Below are positions 6,769-12,876 of a DNA stretch of 12,876 bases, piece after piece; position 1 is the stretch's first letter; each line of letters starts with the position of its first letter. Made by a program: the position numbers and the translations under genes. Under the pieces are notes generated by a model. The model searched no databases, was not told the origin of the DNA, and saw nothing but the letters and a program-made list of their open reading frames with translations. Location: positions 574 to 13,449 of the forward strand of contig JAMCQQ010000323.1 in assembly GCA_023379515.1 (NCBI GenBank), read 5' to 3'. Source of the DNA: Actinomycetota bacterium (GTDB taxonomy: Bacteria; Actinomycetota; Humimicrobiia; Humimicrobiales; Humimicrobiaceae).

Positions 6769-6861
6769 ATGAAAAATTCTCGTAGTAGAAGACGAGCGCA
6801 AAATATCCAATTAAACCCTATTCCTAGGGGAGGAAATGGTCAGCAAAATCAGGCAAGATAA
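6769..6861 (+). CDS. Arginine-rich 30-residue micro-ORF
   Basis: The frame encodes a very basic, low-complexity peptide beginning MKNSRSRRRAQNIQ and ending in a Gly/Gln/Asn-rich tail (GGNGQQNQAR). I do not recognise a family. The case for a gene is the ideal extended -10 just upstream at leaderless spacing, matching most other first genes here, and the lack of any other explanation for that promoter in the 305-bp spacer (6685-6989). The composition would suit nucleic-acid binding. Alternatively the promoter may serve a short non-coding RNA or the sugar genes downstream. It is moderately likely to be a real transcript and less certain as a peptide. Confidence 0.4.
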   Translation: MKNSRSRRRAQNIQLNPIPRGGNGQQNQAR

Positions 6862-6936
6862 TTTTTGTTAGTCTAATATAGAAATATCCTTAAAAAAGAT
6901 GGGTTGTATTTTTTTGGCTGTGATTAAATAAGATAT

Positions 6937-6965
6937 TTGACTTAAATCGTAATAAGTGTTATCAA
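6937..6965 (+). promoter_or_regulatory. Candidate promoter of the PLP-enzyme/glycosyltransferase unit
   Basis: The -35 TTGACT (6937-6942), a 17-base spacer and TATCAA (6960-6965) preceded by TGt form a good sigma70-type promoter. It would leave a leader of about 18 nt before the ATG at 6990. A second possible extended -10 (TGATATTAG, 6972-6980) lies closer to the ATG. Confidence 0.45.
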
Positions 6966-6989
6966 ATTTGTTGATATTAGAAAGTAGTC

Positions 6990-8168
6990 ATGATTAAGTT
7001 AATAAAATCTACATTTTATAAAGAAAAAAGGACTATTTCTCAACTTAACTCATTCTTAAAGCGGGCGCGTCAATTAAGTTTTGGAGAACAGTGCATCCGT
7101 TTTCAAAATGATTTCGCTAAATGGCAGGGAAGGAAATATTGCATTCTTCTTAACAGTGGAAGTTCAGCTAATTTAGCAATTATTCAGGCGCTGATAAATA
7201 TGGGAAAGGTTAAAAAAAACGATATGATCGGATTTTCCGCGATTACATGGTCGACTAATGTTATGCCGATGATTCAATTGGGTTTAACGCCAATTCCAAT
7301 CGATGTAGATCTGAGTACTCTTAATATTTCAAATAAATCATTTGCGGAAATGTTGCGCCAATATCCGATTAAGGCAATTTTTATTACGCATCTTCTTGGG
7401 TTTTGCGGAAACATAGATGAGATCATTAGTACCTGTGTAAAGCATAAAATTATTCTTATTGAAGATACTTGTGAATCGCTCGGTACGGTATATAAAGGAA
7501 AAAAATTGGGTAATTTTGGGTACGCAAGCACATTTTCGTTTTATGTCGGTCATCATATGTCGACAATCGAGGGAGGGGCAGTGTGTACAGACGACGAAGA
7601 GCTCGCCGTGATGCTCTCTTTAGTACGGGCGCACGGATGGGATCGAAATTTGACCTATATGATGCGGTCTAACATCAGGAAAAAATTTCAGGTGAATTCG
7701 ATGTTTGATTCCAGATATATATTTTATGATTTGGGATATAATTTGCGACCGACGGAGATTGTCGGATTTCTCGGTAGGATGCAATTAAAATATCTCGATA
7801 AAATAGTTTCTAAACGCAGTGATAATTTTAACTATTTTGCAAACAGCCTTTATAAAAAAAACGATTTGTATTATCCGGTTTCATATGATCATATAGATTT
7901 AATTTCAAATTTTTCTTTTCCGATTGTTTGTAAAACTAAAAAAATACGGGAGAATCTAGTTAAAAGATGTCGGAATAAATTAGAGATTCGTCCGATCGTC
8001 GGTGGAAGCATTGTAGAGCAGCCATTTTTTAAAAAATATTTTGGATCCAAAAAATTTTCTAAAAGTCCGATAGCATCATTTATTCACGATCAGGGATTTT
8101 ATTTTGGCAATAATCCGGAATTAACAATAAAAGAAAAAAAAGAAGTTATTTCAATTCTGTCTAAATAA
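6990..8168 (+). CDS. DegT-fold PLP enzyme with His for Lys, ColD/E1-type deoxysugar dehydratase candidate
   Basis: This 392-residue protein has the DegT/DnrJ/EryC1/StrS fold, which acts on nucleotide-linked keto-sugars. It shows the phosphate-binding NSGSSAN (55-61), IEDTCESLG with D159 to hold the PLP ring nitrogen, and SFYVGHHMSTIEGG (183-196). In aminotransferases the position of H188 is the Lys that binds PLP. His there is the hallmark of the PMP/PLP-dependent 3-dehydratases ColD and E1 (RfbH/AscC type). E1's Cys-x-Cys iron-sulfur ligands are not apparent, which makes a ColD-like or still unassigned dehydratase more likely than an E1. It is followed 13 bases later by a glycosyltransferase, consistent with a surface-glycan unit. 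No strong SD precedes the ATG. The fold is certain, the reaction inferred. Confidence 0.88.
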   Translation: MIKLIKSTFYKEKRTISQLNSFLKRARQLSFGEQCIRFQNDFAKWQGRKYCILLNSGSSANLAIIQALINMGKVKKNDMIGFSAITWSTNVMPMIQLGLTPIPIDVDLSTLNISNKSFAEMLRQYPIKAIFITHLLGFCGNIDEIISTCVKHKIILIEDTCESLGTVYKGKKLGNFGYASTFSFYVGHHMSTIEGGAVCTDDEELAVMLSLVRAHGWDRNLTYMMRSNIRKKFQVNSMFDSRYIFYDLGYNLRPTEIVGFLGRMQLKYLDKIVSKRSDNFNYFANSLYKKNDLYYPVSYDHIDLISNFSFPIVCKTKKIRENLVKRCRNKLEIRPIVGGSIVEQPFFKKYFGSKKFSKSPIASFIHDQGFYFGNNPELTIKEKKEVISILSK

Positions 8169-8181
8169 TCTTGTTCTATTT

Positions 8182-8898
8182 ATGATTTTTAATGATGTTG
8201 GTGTTGTAATACCTGCATATAACGAAAGTAAAAACTTACGAATACTTTTATTAAAAATATATGAATTATATCCCGGAATATCTGTTTTTGTCGTTGACGA
8301 TTCTAGTCAAAAAGAAAAGAAGGAGCTGAAATTATTAGAGCGGTTATTTAAGAAAAAAAAATTATATATCCTTTATCGAAATAAAAAAAGCGGAAGAGGA
8401 AGTGCGGTGCGGGACGGAATGAGAGCATTGTTGTTAAACAAAAAAATTAAATATTTTATCGAAATGGATGCTGATTTAGCTCATAGACCCGAAGAAATCA
8501 ATTTATTTATCAAAGAAAAAAATACGGCGGATTTAATCATTGGTTCAAGGTATCTTAAAGAAAGTAGAATTATTAAGTGGCCGATGCGCCGAATTATTCA
8601 AAGTAAAATCATAAATATATTTCTAAAATTATGGCTTGGGATTAATATAAGCGATTATACAAACGGATTTAGATTGTATTCCCGCCGTGCAGTAGAAAAA
8701 CTTTTACGTTTTTCTCTTAGAGAAAAAGGTTTTATCGCTCTTTCGGAAATGGCTTATAAACTTAAACGTGCAAAATTTACGATTAAAGAAATACCGACGA
8801 CTTTTACAGATCGAAAATACGGTCAATCAAACGCGAACACCAAGGAATTGCTAATATCATTTATCGGGGCGATACGGATCCGTTTCGGCACAAATTGA
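8182..8898 (+). CDS. Family 2 glycosyltransferase, dolichyl-phosphate mannose synthase-like
   Basis: This 238-residue GT-A glycosyltransferase of family GT2 starts with VVIPAYNE (8-15). It has the nucleotide-sugar Asp pair D39-D40 and the metal-binding D96-A-D98 in a MDADLAHRPEE context, as in DPM1/polyprenyl-phosphate glycosyl synthases. DYTNGFRLYSRRA and the later YGQSNA region also fit that group. It likely moves a sugar from a nucleotide donor to a polyprenyl phosphate or related lipid on the inner face of the membrane. There is no C-terminal membrane domain, unlike many GtrB/ArnC relatives, so it would be peripheral or rely on a partner. It is co-directional with the PLP enzyme 13 bases upstream, probably one operon. 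The exact donor and acceptor are unknown. Confidence 0.9.
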   Translation: MIFNDVGVVIPAYNESKNLRILLLKIYELYPGISVFVVDDSSQKEKKELKLLERLFKKKKLYILYRNKKSGRGSAVRDGMRALLLNKKIKYFIEMDADLAHRPEEINLFIKEKNTADLIIGSRYLKESRIIKWPMRRIIQSKIINIFLKLWLGINISDYTNGFRLYSRRAVEKLLRFSLREKGFIALSEMAYKLKRAKFTIKEIPTTFTDRKYGQSNANTKELLISFIGAIRIRFGTN

Positions 8899-8928
8899 CT
8901 TAATTCCGTAACGACAACAAGTAGAAAA

Positions 8929-9609
8929 TTATAAGGGGTAATCCGCGGATTCTTCGCCCTCTTTATAAATTAAAGACTCTTCTCTGAGTTTTGCTATATT
9001 TTTTACGATCAGTTGTCGGTTTTTATTAATGATAATGCCTTTGTCGCTTAATTTTTTAAGTTCGATGCTTGTTGTTTCGCGCGTTAATCCGGCTAGGTTT
9101 GATATGTCTTTGTGGGTAAGTGGTATTTCTAAAATGATTTCATCTTTTTCTTTTATTCCAAAGCGTTCAATAAGCGACAGAACGGTCGACATTACTCTGC
9201 TGCGGGCATCTCCGAGAAGCAAATAATCCATTCTCGTTAATATTGCGTCGAGCCCGATTAAAAGCCTTCTTGTTAAATCAAAAAGAATCTCAGGCTCGCT
9301 TTTTAAAAATTTTACCACATCTTCTTTAGGAGCGCGTAGCAGTTCTGTATTTGTCATTGCTTCGAAAAATAAAGAGTTTTTGATATCGCTAATTGTCCAC
9401 ATCATCGAAAAATAAGTATGAGGTTTAAAAATATTTAACGTGAGTTCGTTTCCTTCGTCTGAAACAGAATATAATTTAACATATCCTGATTTTATGTAAA
9501 AAACGCCAAGAGGGATATCTTCGGGACGTAATATTACTTCACCCTTTTTATAATTAATCGATTTGTATTTTGAAAAAAACTTTTCCAGTTTTTGTGTGAG
9601 CGGGTTCAT
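8929..9609 (-). CDS. Crp/Fnr-family transcription regulator
   Basis: This 226-residue protein has the Crp/Fnr plan: a cyclic-nucleotide-binding-like beta-barrel (about 13-112), a long dimerisation helix (about 113-140) and a winged helix-turn-helix. The HTH is seen in THKDISNLAGLTRETTSIELKKL (165-187, shown in part: LTRETTS is the recognition-helix start). The barrel lacks the FGE and Arg-Ser pocket residues used by Crp to hold cAMP. The protein has no cysteine, so it cannot carry an Fnr iron-sulfur cluster. Its signal is therefore unknown. It follows the MazG-like gene by three bases and should be co-transcribed. It might autoregulate the divergent spacer at 9991-10032, but no clear operator palindrome is visible there. 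Confidence 0.92.
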   Translation of the reverse strand: MNPLTQKLEKFFSKYKSINYKKGEVILRPEDIPLGVFYIKSGYVKLYSVSDEGNELTLNIFKPHTYFSMMWTISDIKNSLFFEAMTNTELLRAPKEDVVKFLKSEPEILFDLTRRLLIGLDAILTRMDYLLLGDARSRVMSTVLSLIERFGIKEKDEIILEIPLTHKDISNLAGLTRETTSIELKKLSDKGIIINKNRQLIVKNIAKLREESLIYKEGEESADYPL

Positions 9610-9612
9610 GTT

Positions 9613-9990
9613 TTAACTAATATGTTTGGCAGATTTTAATTTATCCATTTTTTTTCTCGCAATTTCTTTACTGTGTCTTTCTTCGATAATTCTCATTTTG
9701 TCTTTGACCGCCCTCTGGATATCGACACCCGAAATACTCGCGAGTTGAATCGTCGTAATTATAACATCGGCGAATTCCTGGTAAATATGTTTTTTGTCGA
9801 ATTTCTCGAGTTTTGCTCTGCGTTGAAGCCTAAGAATCGCCAAAATATCATTGCACAATTCTCCGACTTCTTCGTTTAACTTTACAGTCTTTGTCAAAAT
9901 CTCTTTTTCGGTCTGGGAGTAGAGTTTATAATGCGGGCGTGTTTTTTCGTTTGATAATTTTATTTCTTCCTGAAGATTTTTAAGATTCAT
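9613..9990 (-). CDS. MazG-like all-alpha nucleotide pyrophosphohydrolase
   Basis: This 125-residue helical protein has the paired acidic motifs of the all-alpha NTP pyrophosphohydrolase (MazG/dUTPase) superfamily: E41-x-x-E44 in LNEEVGEL and E72-x-x-D75 in YQEFADVI. In the family these bind Mg2+ and hydrolyse NTPs or dNTPs to the monophosphate and pyrophosphate, usually to remove unwanted nucleotides. A single MazG domain is present, plus a Lys/Arg-rich C-terminus (about 100-125). It is the first gene of a unit with the Crp-like regulator three bases downstream. The start is supported by an extended -10 ending six bases upstream. The preferred nucleotide is unknown. Confidence 0.88.
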   Translation of the reverse strand: MNLKNLQEEIKLSNEKTRPHYKLYSQTEKEILTKTVKLNEEVGELCNDILAILRLQRRAKLEKFDKKHIYQEFADVIITTIQLASISGVDIQRAVKDKMRIIEERHSKEIARKKMDKLKSAKHIS

Positions 9991-9996
9991 GAACTT

Positions 9997-10005
9997 ATTT
10001 TAACA
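9997..10005 (-). promoter_or_regulatory. Extended -10 promoter of the MazG-like/Crp unit, leaderless spacing
   Basis: On the minus strand TGTTAAAAT ends six bases before the ATG at 9990. It lies 17 bases from the opposing MFS -10. Confidence 0.6.
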
Positions 10006-10016
10006 TAATAGATCAA

Positions 10017-10025
10017 TGTTATAAT
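10017..10025 (+). promoter_or_regulatory. Extended -10 promoter of the MFS gene, leaderless spacing
   Basis: TGTTATAAT is an ideal extended -10 ending seven bases before the ATG at 10033. Its -35 position coincides with the -10 of the divergent MazG-like gene. Confidence 0.6.
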
Positions 10026-10032
10026 AGGAAAA

Positions 10033-11193
10033 ATGAGGAATATAAAAATACTTACATGGTTTAATTTTTTTACTGATTTTAAACTATACGCGCCAGTTGC
10101 GATTATTTATTTTTCAAGGGTATCGGGATCGTTTGCATTGGGAATGAGTATTTTTTCAATAGCAACAATATCTGCTGCCTCATTTGAAGTTCCGACCGGC
10201 GTATTCTCGGATTATATCGGCCGTCGAAAAACAGTAATCTGGGGAGCCTTATGTGCAGTCATTTATTCAATCTTTTATGCAATCGGCGGTTCTTATGTTT
10301 TTTTGGCCGCTGGCGCAATTTTTGATGGAATATCAGTATCTTTTTATAGTGGCAATAACGATGCGTTATTGTATGATTCATTAAGTCAACACAGAGAAGA
10401 CCATAGATACGCAGAATATTTGGGAAAATTAAGTTCAATGTTTCAGATCGCATTAGCAGTTTCGGCTTTAATCGGAGCATTTATTGCTAATTGGTCATTC
10501 GCTTGGGTCATGTGGATTTCGGTTATTCCCCAACTTGTTTGTTTGATTTTAAGTTTTTTTCTAGTCGAACCGGAAAATATTTCAAAACGGAGCGGCAATA
10601 TTTATAATCATTTAAAAGAAGCCTTTTCTCTTTTTATAACAAACAAAAAATTGCGATTATTAAGTTTGTCCTCAATTATATTGTCTGGTGTTGGAGAAGC
10701 TTCTTATCAATTTCAAGCAGCATTTTATAGTATGTTGTGGCCGATATGGGCGATCGGTTTTGCTAAGGCACTATCTAATATTGGTGCAACAGTTGGTTTT
10801 AGATTTAGCGGAAATATTATAAAAAGATTCGGTGCGATAAAAACTTTAGTAGGAGCAAATATTTATAGTCGTGTTTTAAATATGATTGCAGTTATATATC
10901 CAACTTTTTTATCACCGTTACTAATGTCTTTAACGTCGCCTTCATATGGAGTTGTATCGATTGCGAGAACTTCTTTAATGCAAAAAGAATTTAGAAATGA
11001 ACAAAGAGCGACGATGGGTTCTTTAAATTCTTTTTTCGGAAGCATATTTTTCGCCGTAGTTTCCTTTATGATGGGTTTTATCGCAGATAAAATTTCGCCC
11101 GCGATGGCACTTCTTCTTTTCCAAATATTACTTTTACCGACAATATGGTTAAACTGGTTGATATTTAAACACGATAGAAAAGACACTTCTTAA
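10033..11193 (+). CDS. Major facilitator superfamily transporter
   Basis: This 386-residue polytopic membrane protein has repeated hydrophobic stretches along its whole length, consistent with 12 membrane helices. MFS motif A is clear in the loop after the second helix: G56-VFSD60-YIG63-R64-R65-K. E52 and P54 just before it are typical of drug/H+ antiporter-like members. The cytoplasmic linker between the halves (about 185-205) is short and basic. The substrate is unknown; efflux of a small compound or uptake by proton coupling are both possible. The gene stands alone with its own promoter and ends exactly where the convergent uppP gene ends. Family membership is confident, function is not. 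Confidence 0.92.
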   Translation: MRNIKILTWFNFFTDFKLYAPVAIIYFSRVSGSFALGMSIFSIATISAASFEVPTGVFSDYIGRRKTVIWGALCAVIYSIFYAIGGSYVFLAAGAIFDGISVSFYSGNNDALLYDSLSQHREDHRYAEYLGKLSSMFQIALAVSALIGAFIANWSFAWVMWISVIPQLVCLILSFFLVEPENISKRSGNIYNHLKEAFSLFITNKKLRLLSLSSIILSGVGEASYQFQAAFYSMLWPIWAIGFAKALSNIGATVGFRFSGNIIKRFGAIKTLVGANIYSRVLNMIAVIYPTFLSPLLMSLTSPSYGVVSIARTSLMQKEFRNEQRATMGSLNSFFGSIFFAVVSFMMGFIADKISPAMALLLFQILLLPTIWLNWLIFKHDRKDTS

Positions 11194-11967
11194 TTATTTA
11201 AGAACGATTAGCCAGAAGATGATTGCGAGTAAGATTCTGTAAATCGCAAAAGGGATGAAGGTGTGGTTTTGGATAAAATAAAGTAAAAATTTTACGGCTG
11301 CGATCGCGACTAAAAAAGAAACAACAGATCCGATCACTAAAATCAAAATCTCGTTCGGTGTAAAAGAAAAATTACTTTTTACAAGATCTAAAGCGGTTGC
11401 TGCAAACATCGTCGGGACAGCAAGAAGAAAAGAGAATTCGACCGCCTGTTTTCTTTTTACGCCAAAAATAAGTCCACCAGCGATCGTCGCGGCGGCGCGC
11501 GAAACTCCCGGAATAACGGAAATCGCCTGAAAAACGCCGATAAAAAAAGCGGTTTTAAGACTAATTTTTTCGACATTATCTACGTGATGGTCTTTTTCTT
11601 TGTACACAAGTTCAAGAGCGATTAAAAGTATACCTCCAATAAAAAGCGCGGAAAGTGTTACGTACTCATTTCCGATTAAAAATCCCTTAATTACTTTGAA
11701 AAAAACAAGTCCGATAACGGCAGCAGGAATAAATGCTACTAATAATTGTTTCCAGATAATTTTACTTTGTAGAACCTTTTTCCAATACAAAAATACGATC
11801 GAAAAAATCGCACCGAGCTGAATAATAATCTCATAATTTTTTACAAATTCCGTCTCCTGAACTTTCAAAAGAGCGGCAGCCAAAACCATGTGTCCGGTTG
11901 AGGAAATCGGAAGAAATTCAGTTACCCCTTCAACAATAGCTAAAATAATCGCATGGAAAAGACTCAT
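11194..11967 (-). CDS. uppP: Undecaprenyl-diphosphatase UppP (BacA)
   Basis: UppP is an integral membrane phosphatase that removes one phosphate from undecaprenyl diphosphate, returning the carrier lipid for cell-wall and surface-glycan assembly; overexpression gives bacitracin resistance in other bacteria. The 257 residues are near the family's usual length. They contain the first signature EGVTEFLPISSTGHM (13-27) with E13, E17 and H26, and the second, PGVSRAAATI (153-162), with the catalytic R157. The second motif is usually PGxSRSGxT, so Ser158-Gly159 are replaced by Ala-Ala here. About eight hydrophobic segments are present. The start matches the family N-terminus and a promoter six bases upstream that overlaps the end of the Nudix gene. 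Confidence 0.95.
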   Translation of the reverse strand: MSLFHAIILAIVEGVTEFLPISSTGHMVLAAALLKVQETEFVKNYEIIIQLGAIFSIVFLYWKKVLQSKIIWKQLLVAFIPAAVIGLVFFKVIKGFLIGNEYVTLSALFIGGILLIALELVYKEKDHHVDNVEKISLKTAFFIGVFQAISVIPGVSRAAATIAGGLIFGVKRKQAVEFSFLLAVPTMFAATALDLVKSNFSFTPNEILILVIGSVVSFLVAIAAVKFLLYFIQNHTFIPFAIYRILLAIIFWLIVLK

Positions 11968-11973
11968 AAAAGA

Positions 11974-11982
11974 ATTATAACA
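11974..11982 (-). promoter_or_regulatory. Extended -10 promoter of uppP inside the Nudix 3' end
   Basis: TGTTATAAT on the minus strand ends six bases before the uppP ATG. It is formed from the last codons of the Nudix gene (ATG TTA TAA) plus one further base, so coding and promoter sequence coincide. Confidence 0.6.
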
Positions 11983-12385
11983 TGAATAATCTTTGGAATA
12001 AATTTATTGATGGTTTAGGCAAGGAAAGATTTGTTATTTCTGATTTATTAAACCATTTTAATTCTTTAATATCATCATCTGGTTTTAATTCTCCGGACTG
12101 ATAATTTGCTTCAAAAACCAAAAATATATAGTGAGTTAATTCTCCTTTTTTATCCGGCTCGTAATCCTCGTCAAAAGATAATTTTTTAATATCTGCTATT
12201 TCTATTCCCGCTTCTTCTTTTATCTCTCTTACTAATGCTTCTTTAAGACTTTCTTTTCCTAAATTAACGCCCCCTCCTAATAAATGCCAGGTATTTGGAT
12301 ATGGTCCGATCCCATCTGCTTTTCTCCCAAAAAGAAATTTGTCGCTCTTTTTAATGACCGCCGAAACAATTAATCTCGATTTCAT
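11975..12385 (-). CDS. Nudix hydrolase
   Basis: This 136-residue protein has a perfect Nudix box, G-x5-E-x7-REIKEEAGI, at residues 39-61 (G39, E45, R53, E54, E57, E58, G60). The glutamates bind the metal that drives hydrolysis of a nucleoside diphosphate linked to another moiety. The preceding NTWHLLGGG (31-39) and the early RKADG segment suit small Nudix enzymes acting on nucleotides or nucleotide sugars. The substrate cannot be assigned. It lies 29 bases after the isochorismatase-like gene on the same strand and may share its transcript; only a poor -10 (TTAGAT) is seen at the usual distance from its ATG. Its stop region carries the uppP promoter. Confidence 0.93.
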   Translation of the reverse strand: MKSRLIVSAVIKKSDKFLFGRKADGIGPYPNTWHLLGGGVNLGKESLKEALVREIKEEAGIEIADIKKLSFDEDYEPDKKGELTHYIFLVFEANYQSGELKPDDDIKELKWFNKSEITNLSLPKPSINLFQRLFML

Positions 12386-12414
12386 AGACTCATCTAATTA
12401 TTTTTTATTTTAGA

Positions 12415-12876
12415 TCATAGATTCCAATTTTCAATAAAATCAGACGAAATCAAAGTTCTTCCATACATAATAGGAAAAGTAAATTCTTTTAATTTTTCCT
12501 GCAGTTCCTGTCGGATTTTAGAATCTGTTGTTTCTATTAGGTCTTTTAGAATAACAAAATTGTATCCAAGAGAGAACCCTGCGATAATTGTTGCCAATAC
12601 GCACCCGTCTGTAAAAACTCCGGTTACGACAATATATTTAACCCCTTTTTCTTTTAAGATTCTATTTAAATCAGTTTCTGAAAAAGCGTCGTAATTATTT
12701 TTATTTATAATGACATCTTTCGGATTTGGTTTTACTAAATAAAATTTTTCACTGAATCCTGAATTATCTTCAGAGTAATAACTTGTCGAGGGATCAGAAT
12801 ATAACGTGTTTATATTTTCTGGTAGAAATTCTTTTTTCCAAGGAGGGGTTTTTGTAAAGAAAGTCTTAAAGAAGCA
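12415..12876 (-). CDS. Isochorismatase-like cysteine hydrolase, N-terminus cut by window edge
   Basis: The frame is open from base 12876 down to TGA at 12417-12415, giving 153 residues of a longer protein. It shows the family core: a Lys in IINKNNYDAFSETDL, then VTGVFTDGCVLATI, where the Cys is the usual nucleophile, then an A-x3-G-Y segment (AGFSLGYNFVILKD). The general-base Asp normally found near the N-terminus would lie outside the window. Relatives include nicotinamidase, isochorismatase and N-carbamoyl amide hydrolases; the long insertion before the Lys (W-K-K-E to F-Y-L-V-K-P) resembles nicotinamidase-type members, but this is not decisive. The true start is not visible; a TTG at 12597 lies inside the domain and is not the start. 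Confidence 0.85.
   Translation of the reverse strand, partial: CFFKTFFTKTPPWKKEFLPENINTLYSDPSTSYYSEDNSGFSEKFYLVKPNPKDVIINKNNYDAFSETDLNRILKEKGVKYIVVTGVFTDGCVLATIIAGFSLGYNFVILKDLIETTDSKIRQELQEKLKEFTFPIMYGRTLISSDFIENWNL

Noticed and set aside
6826..6838. SD-like AGGGGAGG followed by ATG at 6836
   Set aside because: The spacing is only two bases and the resulting frame is 11 codons, inside the better supported 30-codon ORF.
12415..12597. Separate 60-codon gene starting at TTG 12597
   Set aside because: The same frame stays open to the window edge and the TTG falls within the isochorismatase-like core just after the catalytic Cys, so it is the tail of a longer gene.

Overview
The window is AT-rich bacterial DNA using the standard code: UGA is a stop, for example at the end of the glycosyltransferase gene. 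Genes are small and densely packed. The gene set includes SecA, UppP, a DUF5674 protein, a Crp-like regulator and MazG-like and Nudix nucleotide hydrolases. Most genes lack a Shine-Dalgarno (SD) sequence, and many appear to be transcribed as leaderless mRNAs. Together this suggests a Candidate Phyla Radiation / Patescibacteria genome. That placement is an inference, because no rRNA or tRNA gene is present to confirm it.

Layout. At the left edge is a minus-strand nucleotidyltransferase-fold gene cut by the window (1-463). Next is a 453-bp spacer holding a compact transcription unit (about 632-888): a promoter, stem-loops, the window's only strong SD, a 10-residue poly-lysine peptide, two alternative hairpins and a 12-bp intrinsic terminator. 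secA (917-3634) follows under its own promoter. A convergent unknown gene with an ADP-ribosyltransferase-like HGS start (3642-4103) is divergent from an ABC exporter (4210-5991). A minus-strand DUF5674 / small helical protein pair overlaps by ATGA (6050-6684). A 30-residue basic micro-ORF (6769-6861) precedes a two-gene sugar unit: a DegT-fold PLP enzyme with His in place of the catalytic Lys, and a family 2 glycosyltransferase (6990-8898). A MazG-like / Crp-like pair (minus, 8929-9990) is divergent from an MFS transporter (10033-11193). Last come minus-strand uppP (11194-11967), a Nudix hydrolase (11975-12385) and the C-terminal part of an isochorismatase-like hydrolase cut by the right edge (12415-12876).

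How the genes fit together. SecA handles protein export and UppP recycles the undecaprenyl carrier lipid. The PLP enzyme and glycosyltransferase probably contribute to a surface glycan on that carrier. The MazG-like, Nudix and isochorismatase-like enzymes look like housekeeping or salvage enzymes.

The clearest unexplained signals are two. First, nine genes share one promoter layout: a -10 box ending 6 nt (six once 7, once 8) before an ATG, so the A of the ATG is at or near +1. Second, the poly-lysine micropeptide RNA unit upstream of secA does not share that layout.
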